A DNA stretch of 64,000 bases from Euptelea pleiosperma (taxonomy: Eukaryota > Streptophyta > Magnoliopsida > Ranunculales > Eupteleaceae). Shown here piece by piece: positions 10,101 to 22,100 of the stretch. The DNA lies in NCBI GenBank assembly GCA_035048495.1, contig CM068547.1, positions 5,793,700 to 5,857,699 of the forward strand. Reading direction: 5' to 3'. The notes below the pieces were generated by a model. It ran no database searches and was not told where the DNA came from. It was given only the letters and a program-made list of their open reading frames with translations. Positions within the stretch are counted from its first letter, which is position 1; every line of letters begins with the position of its first letter. Position numbers and translations under genes: made by a program.

Positions 10101-13100
10101 GTAACTACCCTCTTCATTCCTTCTCAAATCATAAAATTTGCCCATTCCTAGTTGGACCTACATACCAAAAACCGTCCTGATTAGTAATTTATGTTCGCTG
10201 TATTAGTCTTTTTCATGGATTATTTTCAACTGTGGATTTCTAGCATTATTGGAGTACTCAAATTCAAAGGTTAGGAATCATTAATCAGACCCATTTTTGT
10301 CTTGTAAGCCCATCTAGGGATAGGCCAAACATCCATACGGTCAATAGCCTCTAATAGTATGCCACATGGCTTACACTGTTGGTCCATCATCAACTTTTAT
10401 GATGTACACCATCATCAAATTTTTTCTTTCACAAGTTGAAAAGTTAAAATGTTGAATGACCAAAGCACCCTTATAAAGTAAAACAATTTCAAAAAATAAA
10501 AGCAATGTTTGTAAATTTAAAGGATTTGGAAGCCATATTAGGGACAAGGATTTTTTTATTTTTAACATTTTTAAAAAAAAAATATTTTAGTGAGGCGCGC
10601 GCCTTACGCATTGGCTGAGGCGCACGCCTTGATCTTAAGGCGCCTCGCCTTGACCATTTCAAGGCGCCTTAGGTGCGCCTTGCGCCTTGACTACAGAGGT
10701 CCATACCTATTTGCTTTAGTTATAGACGAAGTAACTGCGATACTAGGAATAATGTAAATGCAAAACTAAAAGTCTGGAGGAATGCTTTGGGATCTAAATA
10801 TTTTAAAATAAGTCAAACCAAGACAAAGTATACGGAATGCAATTTTAACAAGGATGCACATAGAGATGATCCGCCAATTAAAATTAACAACTAGGAGATA
10901 CTCGAAATGACGAATTCCGTTACCTTGGTTCTATTATTCCTAAGGAATGAGAGATTGAGGAGGATGTTGCCCATAGAATTAGAGCTAGGTGGCTAAAGTA
11001 GAGATGTGCTTTTGGAGTGCTATGCGATCGCTGTGTGCTAATTAGACTAAAAGGAAAATTCTATAAGAACGACGATGCTTATGAAGCAAAATGTTGGACA
11101 ATCAAGAAACATGTTCATAAAATGTGTAGCCAAGATGAGGATGTTGAGATGGATGTGTGGTAAGACATGGACAGAATAAATTAGAAATGAACGCATTCGT
11201 GAAAATATAGGAGTAGCCCCAATAACTGACAAAATGAGGGAAAGTCAATTGAGATGGTATGGTCACATAGAACAAAGACCAGTGACAGCACCAGTGAGGA
11301 GGAATGTGCAAGTTGAAGGGCCTAAAAGGGCAAAGGGAAGGCCAAAATGGACATGGAGTGAGGTTCTGAGAGGAGATTTTAAGAAACTTGCCTTACGAAA
11401 GAGATGGCTTTAGACAAGATTGAATGGAGGAACATGATTCATGCAGGTCGACCCCATATCATTGGGAAAAGGCTTTTGATGACCATAGCCTATCAGAATG
11501 TTTGCTCATCCCATTAATAAATAATACATTAGAATTTGATACAACTAAAAATTCAATCATGAAATGAGTTTCTTGACTTTCTAGACACGTACATATACAT
11601 ATACATGCATACTTATCACGATACCAATGCACCTACATACATGGGAATTTGCATGAATGTATCTAATAATTCATGATACTTTAAATTTAAGAATTCATTT
11701 GTTGCTCAAATTTCGATTCCTAGGGTTGGCTCATGTTGATAACTAATAAATGCTTAATGTATGGACATTAATTGCAAAACAAACTACACCACTAGAGAAA
11801 TCACAATCCAGTAACAATAGAATAAAAACTAATAAAACTTCTGTGGACGCTAAAGACCTCAGCATCTCAATATATTGCTTACTTAAGACAAAAAAAGATA
11901 TAGCAGCTACGCAGGAGCAACCAACTTGGCCCTGAAGGTGCTCAGGCTAGATTAGCATTTAACACTGAGAACCAGCCAATAGACTTGGTATAAGCTATCC
12001 TGAATAGGAGCACTCTTGTAATGCTTGTAGACTACGAAATAGTGTTCTGTGTACATACCTCTTTGCCTTCTTTCTCTTGGAGTTGAATAACAGCTTCATC
12101 TAAATGGACAAAATCAGGAGCATATATTTTGACAGTGAGATGGTTTGTCCCCTTGTTCTGAATCAAAAGTGAAAGATCTGGAGAGTCTGGCCACAACAAA
12201 CAATAAAAATAAATAAATAAATTTGCTGCAACCCAAAAACAAAAATGGAATTTCAGGCATTATCACATATCTTATCCAATGCAAAAGCAGTATGCACATT
12301 GAGCAATGATGAACAGGAACTGGGTAATGTGATTATAAAATATTCATTTAATCCTGCTATTTAAAAATTGGCAAACAAATCCTCCCACCACAGTACTAAA
12401 CTTCGAATTTTCCCTAAACTTCGCTTAGTTAAAATTCAGAATTAATTCGAGGAATTTTAATTCGACATGAAGAAGTTCTGTAAAACTTCACCAACTTAGA
12501 GAAGTTTGGAGGATTATTGCCCAAAAATTAGAAAATCCACTAATATCATAGGAAATGATAGAACAAGCATGATAACAACACTCATAACACATTATCACAA
12601 AAAAAAACCATTTGGAGTAACATATACAAGATGAATAGCGTTCCACACATATGTTTTTGGAAAAGAGTAATCCAATGAAGTTGTAGATTGGGAGAAAGAA
12701 GATGACTATTATTTTTTAAATATATTTTCCGAAAGTAAATGTACCTTTTTAGGGTGAAAATAAAAGTTGGGTTTTTCCTCAATAGACTTTTTCATCCTAA
12801 AAACCGAAAAAATAACAAGTAAATCTTGTATATATGTGCATCATAGATTGGTAAATCTAATGCATTTACACAATTTTAATACTAATTTAGCATAAATGTA
12901 CGAAGGAGATGAATCAATGAAAACCTTCAATAATACGCAACCTGAAGAGTGTTTTATCTTAATTTCAATTCCTACAAGTTTTTTTGATTTGAATCCCTTA
13001 GTGGAGTGGTCGTTTTTCACCAATGAACCTCTCAAAAGCAAGCACACATGAAAAAAAAAGGGAATACAAGTGTTTAAAACACTTCTCATTTGTTTTAAAA

Positions 13101-16100
13101 GTTCGGTCCTAAATAGTAAAATTCGCTAAAATATTAAAGGTAAACTTCATTTTGCCAAGTCACAATTCGATAAAATTCAACAAAATTTGCCAAAAATTCA
13201 GCTATTTTTAATACCATGTCCATTTCTAATTCAGGCAGCTATTGATCTTACTCAAATATGTAATTTTCCAATATTGATATCCTTAATAAATTTCCGACTC
13301 CTTTTCTCATACAATGTGCTTTATTAATTCATTTGGCTTAATTTCTCGTCTCTCTATATCTTTGATAATAGATGTTTAGTCACCTCCTCTCAAATATCGG
13401 GAGATACTTCAAGCTAACCAATTACATCCTTGCTTGTTCATACTAATGTTGCTAAAGGAGAATGTCATTGCATTTAGAATTTTTTTTATTTTTTGGATAA
13501 TTGCCATCAATTACAACTGTAGAAGTACAGAAGATGGAGAGGAAGTGGAGAAGAGAAGAGACTTGTTTCGGCCTCCTCACATATCTCTATATATATAACA
13601 AAGGCATAAAATAATGTACAAAGACCACAATACCCCTACTCACAAAACAACTCACACTCCCCCTCAAGCTGGAGCATAAAGATCATGCATGCCTAACTTG
13701 TTACATAATAGAGAAAATGGACCCTGACCTAATGCCTTCGTGAATGCATCACCAAGTTGATCGGTAGATTTGATATATGGAGTAACAATCTTTTTGCTCA
13801 AAACCATGTCCCTGACAAAGTGACCGTCAACTTCTATATGTTTAATTCTCTCATGAAAGACTAAGTTACAAGTAATAAAGATCACAATGCATCTGTATAG
13901 GAGTAAGAATCGCAAAACCCATCTCTTGAAAAAGAGATTTCACCCATATCATCTCACATGCCATATGAGCCATGTACTCCACCTCTAGCAACTACATTTT
14001 GCTTTTTACTCCTACAAGTGATCAAGTTACCACCCATAAAGTAGAACACCCAGATGTGAACTTTCTATTAGAATGATTTCTATCCCAATCTGCATTAGAA
14101 AACCCTGTAACACTCAAGTGTTTGGATAGTCGATATAACAGGACTTTATCTGGTGCACCCTTCAAGTACCTCAAAATCTGATACACAGAATCCCAATGTG
14201 GTTGGTATGGAACATGCATAAACTAACTTACACCCATTTTCTAGGTTGGCTGCTAGAAGAGTACACGCACTAGCGCGCGTACTCTTTTGCAAGTTAAAGA
14301 TAGAAACAAAAGCAGGGGCATAGTGTTATCATATACGTATTTACGTATTTCCATGTATAAGGGGTAGTTCTATAAATACTTCCTTAGAGGGGTATACTTA
14401 TCTTTTGTATTTGGGGCTTTTATATAAATAAGATTTATGGAGTCATAGTGATCTAATCACATGACATCCATCCTTTCTTCTCTTCTCTCTTCTCTATCTT
14501 CTTCTTTACTTTGAAACCCTAAACCTAACCCAAATTCTCCAATAATTCAACTTGGTATCAGAGCCAAACTACAAGGATTTAGAAGGGACTTCTCTCAGAC
14601 ATCATCCAGGAGGACGATGACATCATCCAGGCAGTCAGCAACCGTACGGACAGGTCTCCCATCTCCACCTGAAACTCCACCATTAGATAGAGCATCTTTT
14701 TTCCTATTTTTTGGATCCATTTAGTGTGTTTTTTGGCCATTCTCCTTGAAAATTAAAAAAAAAACTCAGTTTGTGAACCAACTTGTTTTTTGGATCCTTA
14801 ATAGATTTTTTAGGGGGGTTTGTTGCTTCGATCTAATTCCCCCCAATCTCAGCTACATGTGGACATCTCACTTGATCGATTTCATCGAGTTTTGAAGCTT
14901 GTGGGAAGTTTTCTCTCCCACTTTATTACCGTCAGCGGCTTTTGTGCCCTACGTGAGCTTCGGTTTGATCCAAAATCAACCCATATCTTTCTTAAACCTC
15001 TCCAACAGTTGTTTGATGGCTCTAGGATGCCTTCGTACATCCTCATTATGCTTCCCTCTTTCATCCGGCGACTTCATGTCCATTTTCGAGGTTCGTATGG
15101 GTGCCTACTGATCACCATTTCTCATTAAGTCCTTTTTTTGGGTTATTTTTGGATCTTTCTTTGGATCTATGGTGCTGGCATGGCCCTTCGGTGTGAATAG
15201 CTTCATTGTTTAGCTTCTCTTTTGCTTTCCTTGTTGTTTTTTGTGGTGGAAATGACTGCTGATCCTCTTATATTAGATCACACCCCACCTATTATCCCGG
15301 ATACTCCTTCCAGATCAGTATTGAGCACGGAAGCCACCTCCAGAGGAACTGGAGGACCTATGGTGTCTCAGATTAAGAACCATGGGATGATATGTGGGAA
15401 TAGGTGGATGTGGTTAACGGTCTTGGGCTGTGATGGATAGGTGATGGTGGTTGTGGGTGTAGAGATGTGAGAAGGTGCAGCCGTTTGGGAGAAAATTTTG
15501 GAAGTGTCACCTGGCGTTGGAGAGGTCGAGTATTGCTATTTTGAGAGCAATTGTGAAAAGCACAGCCTGGTACCAGTAGACCCCACATTCGACAAACAAC
15601 AACTCTTGACTTTATCCTCCACTATGTGATCTCCAGCCACTTTATGTTCTTGCAGCCACAGAAGCCTTTACCTTTATGCCAAAACCACTCAAGCTTTCAA
15701 CAAAACAATCTTTGGTATGTGTCCATCGAGACCACCCCTTTTTGTCCATTATGGAGTACTAACAACATCCCACTTTCAACAATTCCTTCAATGTTTCTAC
15801 CCATTTTCAAGATGTCCAACATCCCTCATGCAGTCTAGACCATCCATTCCTTATTATTCTATGTCTAGCTGCCTTACATTAATCATCAACCAATGGGCTC
15901 CATTATCTTGACACATCTTAATCCGGCAAACTTTGACTAACTGGTTCATTTGGTTGGATGGAAAAGAAGAAAATAGAACTGGGGATAAATACGCTTTGGA
16001 AAGCAACTAATGAAATTACCCAGGTACTTTGGAAAGGGCTGCCTACTATTCAGTTTTTTAGAGAAAAAAAATAGAGAAAGGGAATAGAAATAAAAAAAAA

Positions 16101-19100
16101 ACAGATTGAAAATCAGGTTGTATTGGGTATGATTTAGTCACATAAAGGGGGGTGAAAGCCGTCATTGTAACAAGCGAATAAACAGGAATATCACAGATAA
16201 AGTCCATGAGGTATTAAGGTGAATATCCACAACTTACGTGATCGTGAACATGTTTTCTAAGTTTTGAATTGAGTTCTTAGTAGAAGTTCTTCAGTTCTGC
16301 ACGTAGAGGAAAGAGAAGAGAGAAGATGGAGAAGATGGGTTATGTGTGTTAACCCTACACACACCCCAATAAATCTTATTTATATTAATAAGTGTGGGCC
16401 CTTACATAAGTGAGAAAATAAGTACATAGAGACACCAAACAATAGCTAATAACAGAGACATCCTTCAACACTCCCCCTCAAGTTGGGACATAGATATCAA
16501 TCATGCCCAACTTGTCCAAGCACTTAGTAAATGGAGCTGATGCAATACCTTTCGTGAGAATGTCTGCTACCTGATCATATGTAGGAATGAAAGGAGTGCA
16601 GATAACTCCCGATGTCACTTTTTCACGAATAAAGTGACGATCCACCTCGATGTGTTTGGTCCTGTCATGTTGAACTGGGTTGTGGGCAATACTTATCGCC
16701 GCCTTGTTGTCGCAATATAATGACATGGATCCTTCTACTGGGAAACCGAGTTCTCCAAGTAACACCTTAAGCCACAATAACTCACAGACACCATGGGCCA
16801 TTGATCAGAACTCAGCTTCTGCACTCGACCGTGCAACGACCTATTGTTTTTTACTTCGCCATGTAACAAGATTTCCCCCCACGAAAGTATAATACCCTGA
16901 TGTAGATCGCCTATCATCTTGGGCTCCTACCCAATCCGCATCTGTGAAACCCTCCACACGCATGTGGCCCTGATGACTGAATAGTAGACCACGACCTGGG
17001 GAAGATTTTAAGTACCTCAAAATCCTGTATGCAGCTTCCAAATGTGGAGTCCGAGGAGAATGCATATACTGACTAACTACACTCACTGCATATGCAATGT
17101 CAGGGCGAGTATGTACCAGGTATATAAGTCTCCCTACCAATCGCTGGAAGCTACTCACATCCTCCAAAAGCTCTCCGGACTGACCATCGAGTTTATGATT
17201 TGCCTCAATGGGTGTGTCGACAGGCCGAGCTCCTAGCATACCAGTATCCTGCAGTAGGTCCAACACATATTTCCTCTGGGAGATGAAGATTCCTTTGCTA
17301 GATCTCGCAACTTCTATCCCCAGAAAGTACTTCAACTTACCTAGATCCTTGATTTCAAATTCCAATGCCAAGAACTCCTTCAACTGGGTAATTTTTGCAG
17401 CACAATTACCGGTAACAATGATATCATCGACATATACAATCAGAATCGTCACATCCTCCTTTTCACGTCTGATGAACAGAGTATGATCAGCTTGGCTCTG
17501 ACTATACCCCATTCGCTTGACTTCCCCACTAAAGCGTTCGAACCACGCTTTTGGAGACTGCTTCAAACCATACAAAGTTTTTTGAAGCTTGCATACTTTC
17601 TGTTTATCCCCAGAAAGTTGAAAGCCAGGAGGCGGCAACATATACACTTCTTCCTTCAAGTCCCCATGAAGAAAACCATTCTTGACATCGAGTTGAAATA
17701 GTAGCCAAGACTGGTTCGCGGCAAGAGAAAGAATAACCCTGATAGAGTTGAGCTTGGCCACAGGAGCGAATGTCTCCTTGTAGTCTTATCCCATAAGTCT
17801 GAGAGTAACCTTTTGCCACCAATCTTGCTTTGTACCGATCCACTGAACCATCAGGCTTGCATTTCACAGTGTAAACCCATTTGCATCCAACGGGTTTCTT
17901 GCCTCTTGGCAAGTCTACCAACTCCCAAGTGTTGTTTTTTTTCAACGCATCCATCTCTTCATACATTGTTTCTTTCTACCTAGGATGCTTCAGAGTTTCT
18001 GTAACAGATGAAGGAAGAGCAACCGAGGACAACGAGGTAACAAAGGATTTGTATGACGGAGATAGATTATCATACGAAACAAAGTTAGCAATCGGATGTT
18101 GGGTACAAGATCTTTTTCCCTTCCTAAGGGCAATAGGAAGGTCAGAGCAACTATCATAAGAAGAGGGAGGAACAGAGCGAGGAGTGAGGTTACCTGGATC
18201 CGATGAGGATGACTGTTGGCCATGGAGTTCAGTGGTGATCTGTGTTCCAGGTCGACACCTTGAGTACACCTGCAGCTCCCCCTGCTGGCTAGTACCTCTA
18301 TCAATAGTATCAATCACAGTCGGACTGGGACCACTGTCAGGAGCATCCATAGCCAATGGCAAAGAAACAGAATCAGATGAGACATGCCTTTCCTCACTAC
18401 TAAGAAGCTCCCCCTGAGGAAAGGCAGGAGTGAGACCTGAAAAATAAGAGGCCGACTCCAAAAAAGTGACATCCATGATGATGAACCGCTTACGGGAGGG
18501 GGGATGGAAACATTTATAGCCTTTGTGTGTCGAGGAGTACCCAAAAAAAACACACTTCAAAGCTTTCGGATCCAGCTTGGTGCGATGCGGACCAAGGATC
18601 TGGACATAACACACGCAACCGAAGACCTTCGGGGGAATCAGAAAAGGAGGACTCGTAGAATGCAGCAAGTGGTATGGAGTACGGAACTGGAGAGACCGAG
18701 ACAGCATACGATTGATGAGGTAAGCGACAAGAAGAATTGCATCGGACCAATAGGTTTTAGGAACATAGTGCCACAGCAGAAGTGCACGAGCCACTTCCAA
18801 CATGTATCTATTTTTGCGTTCAGCAACGCCATTCTGTTGTGGAGTGAAGGCACAAGAATTTTGATGTTCAATGCCATGTTCAGCCAAGTACGACTGCAGA
18901 CCCCCATACATGTACTCCCCCCCTTGATCGGATCGGAGAATTTTAATGCATGTCCCAAACTGAGTAAGAACCATTTTGTGAAACTGTTTGAAGATAGAGT
19001 AAACTTCATCTTTTGATTCATGACAAATATTCATGTGCAGCGGGAAAAATCATCCACAAAAGAAACAAAATATCGATAGCCAAAGAAAGAAGTAACAGGA

Positions 19101-22100
19101 GATGGCCCCCAAACATCAGTATGAACAATGTCAAAAATAGATAAACTTTTATTACCACGAGGGGGAAAAGTAGTGCGACAATGTTTGGACAACGCACAAA
19201 TCTCACAATGAAGATCAGACATGGACACTGATTTAAACAACTCAGGGAATAACACCCGTAAATAAGGAAATGACACATGACCTAAACGAGCATGCCAAGA
19301 CATAAGATGCTCTTTATTGACACTATTGCTAAGACTACTAGACTGAAGGGCTGCAGAAGCTGTAAGAGTCGCATCCAAGAGATAGAGACCACCTACTTCA
19401 CGTCCAGTGCCAATCGTCCTCCTCGTGGCCAAGTCCTGAAACACACAGTGAGAAGGAAAAAATGTTGCAGAGCAGTTAAGGTTCTTTGTAAGAGAACTGA
19501 CAGATAACAAGTTAGTAGCAAATTTGGGAACATGAAGTACTGAAGGTAAGGATAGGCCAGAAGAGAGTGACACGCCCTTTCCCCGAGACAGAAGAAATGG
19601 TGTCATCGGCAATGCGGACTTTATCTGCACCAGAACACACAGAATATGAGGAAAAAGAAGATGACATACCGGTCATATGCTCTGAGGCCCCCGAATCAAT
19701 GATCCAGGGTGTACCAGTAGTAGAAGCGGAAGCAGAGACAAGGTTGGCAGAGCTGATGATACCTGATTGTGCGAACGTAGAAGCAGTAGTGGGACCATCC
19801 AGTTGGGCCATAAAGCGACGCAAGTTCTCTATCTCATCTTTAGAGAAGGGTGCTGGGGACGTAGCAAAAAGCTGAGGAGCAGCAGTAGAGATGGGTGGCG
19901 ACCCTAGTGTAGAATCCATAGTCGCATTGTGAGCAGTAGTGGGAATCTCGGGCAGCTGTAGTGGTCGGCCATGAATTTGGTAGTACCGATCCTTGCTGTG
20001 GCCTTTACGACCACACCCCTCACACACATGTAAGCTCCAACATCGATCCCTGGTGTAGCCTTTCTTGCCACAATGAGCACAAGTAGGTGAAGGACCCCCC
20101 TTGGGGCCACTGGTGGCGACCGAGGTTTTAGACTTAGGGGCTTTGGAAGTAGACGGGAAGGCAGCCAAGGCGGACTTTTCATGGCCGGGAGAAAGAGACA
20201 TGACCTCTCTGCGGCTGTCATCACTCTGAACATATGCATATACCTGATTGAGGGATGGCAATGTGTCTTTACTAAGCAACTGGACACGGGCTAACTCAAA
20301 ATCAGCATTCAAGCCGACAAGAAACTCATAACTCCGGTTTTGTTCAACCAACTTTCGATATTGCGAGCCATCCTCTGGGCACTTAGGCGTAAAGACCTGA
20401 TAAAAGTCCAGTTCTTCCCACATACCACGGAGCTTTGCAAAATAATCAGCCAAGGGTAAATCACCTTGACGGAGGGAGGCAATACTCTGGCGCAACTGAT
20501 ACACACGGGCGACATTCTGCTGTTGCGAATAAGTCTGGGCTGCTGCATCCCAGATCTCCTTGGCCGTGGAAAAGAACATGAATCCTCTGCTAATGTGGGA
20601 CTCCATAGAGTTAAGGAGCCATGACATAACCGCTAAATTACCTGTCTCCCATTGTTCAAACTTAGGATATGTCTCAGTAGGTGCTGGTAATCGACCAGTG
20701 ATGTACCCTTGTTTCCCTCGACCACCAATAAACATCTTGGCAGCCCTAGACCACTCCAAGTAATTTTTTCCAGCCAATTTGGTGGTGGTGATCTGCAAAC
20801 TCGAATTCTCAAATGACATAGGGACTGAAACGGTAGTCCCAGTAGAGCCGGAGGACACATCGGATGCCTTAGACTCATTCAAAGTCGACATCCCCACTCC
20901 AAAAAAACAAATAAGAGTACCACAAAGAGTAACAATCCACAAAGAAAAAACCTTCAAGAACAGATCTGAAGGTATATAGAGGAGAGAACGAGGCCCTCGA
21001 TGTAAATCGCACCTGTTAAGCAACCACGGAGCAAGGGGTACGCCATAGAGCACCCAAAAGGAGTCAAAACATTTGTAGAAAACGTATGGTGAGTATGCAT
21101 AGAGAAGGGGAGTGCGTGGACAGCACTCTTGACCCCAAAAAAGTCGCCGGCGGTAGTATAAAGGGAGAGCAATCGATCCACACGCTTCAATCCTCCATGG
21201 ATTTGAGAGATCCACCTATGGATGTGTAGATAGGATAATAGGGGACCAAAACGAAGCAACAAGCCCCCCCAATAGTCGTCGTATGGTTCCACAACGCACC
21301 GAGAAGAAAAAAATGATTTTTGCAATTTTTTTTTAAAATCAGCAAAAACACATCGAAGAAGGCTCCAAAAAATCACCAAAAATCGAGATCTAGTAGAGAG
21401 GAGAGTTTCAGTCCATCATCTCTACCTTGTCCGTACAACTAATGACGGCTGGATGACGTCAGCGAGGCTGCACGCAGTGACGACACCTCTAGGGTTTCTC
21501 CAAGCCTTCCACGATCTCGTACGTAAGTCCGGATATGGATCCAATAACGATTTGCTCTGATACCAAGTAGAAGTTCTTCAGTTCTACACGTAGAGGAAAG
21601 AGAAGAGAGAAGATAGAGAAGATGGGTTATGTGTGTTACACACACCCCAATAAATCTTATTTATATTAATAAATGTGGGCCCTTACATAAGTGAGAAAAT
21701 AAGTACATAGAGACACCAAACAATAGCTAATAACAGAGACGTCCTTCAACATTCTTAGGTTAATCCGACCATATCTTTGGTGATTAGAAGTTCACATTTA
21801 CTTTAAGAGACCGACCCTCTAATTTATCTGTCAGACTTCACATGCACTCAAAATCACATTATTCTAGAGTGTCTCTAATGAAAAGTTAGTGATTTGAAAT
21901 CTGTCTTGAATTATTAGAATAATTGGATGAAAATCATAATTAACTAATGCCTAATAGATCTTGAGTTTGATGCTTGATTAAATTGTGTAGAATTTTTATT
22001 TTTTTTTACTTTGTTCTTTTTCTTTTTTATAAAAAATGAAGAAAATGAGGATTGTGGGTCTTGCTTTACAGTTATTATCCTAATGTTTTGTACTCAACAA

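Larger units (their letters stand above)
7138..12058 (-). other. Intron 3 of the DUF7356-like gene (4.9 kb)
   Basis: Bounded by GT at 12058-12057 and AG at 7139-7138. The interior holds a LINE 3' end at 8431, a fold-back MITE at 8768, an LTR-like block at 9660, a dispersed repeat at 10160 and a LINE ORF2 remnant at 10690. Stretches 7140-8300 and 11510-12050 show nothing I can name. Confidence 0.75.
16280..21751 (-). mobile_element. Ty1/copia LTR retrotransposon with both LTRs, minus strand
   Basis: The 5472-bp element has LTRs of 191 bp (16280-16470) and 185 bp (21567-21751), a tRNA-Met primer site next to the right LTR, a polypurine tract next to the left LTR, and a TTCTTA duplication. Domain order gag, protease, integrase, RT, RNase H is Ty1/copia. 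The LTRs differ by four transitions and one 6-bp indel, about 2.2 percent. The coding region is broken by several frameshifts and stops, so it is not autonomous now. Short LTRs and motif style suggest an Ale/Retrofit-like lineage, tentatively. Confidence 0.95.
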
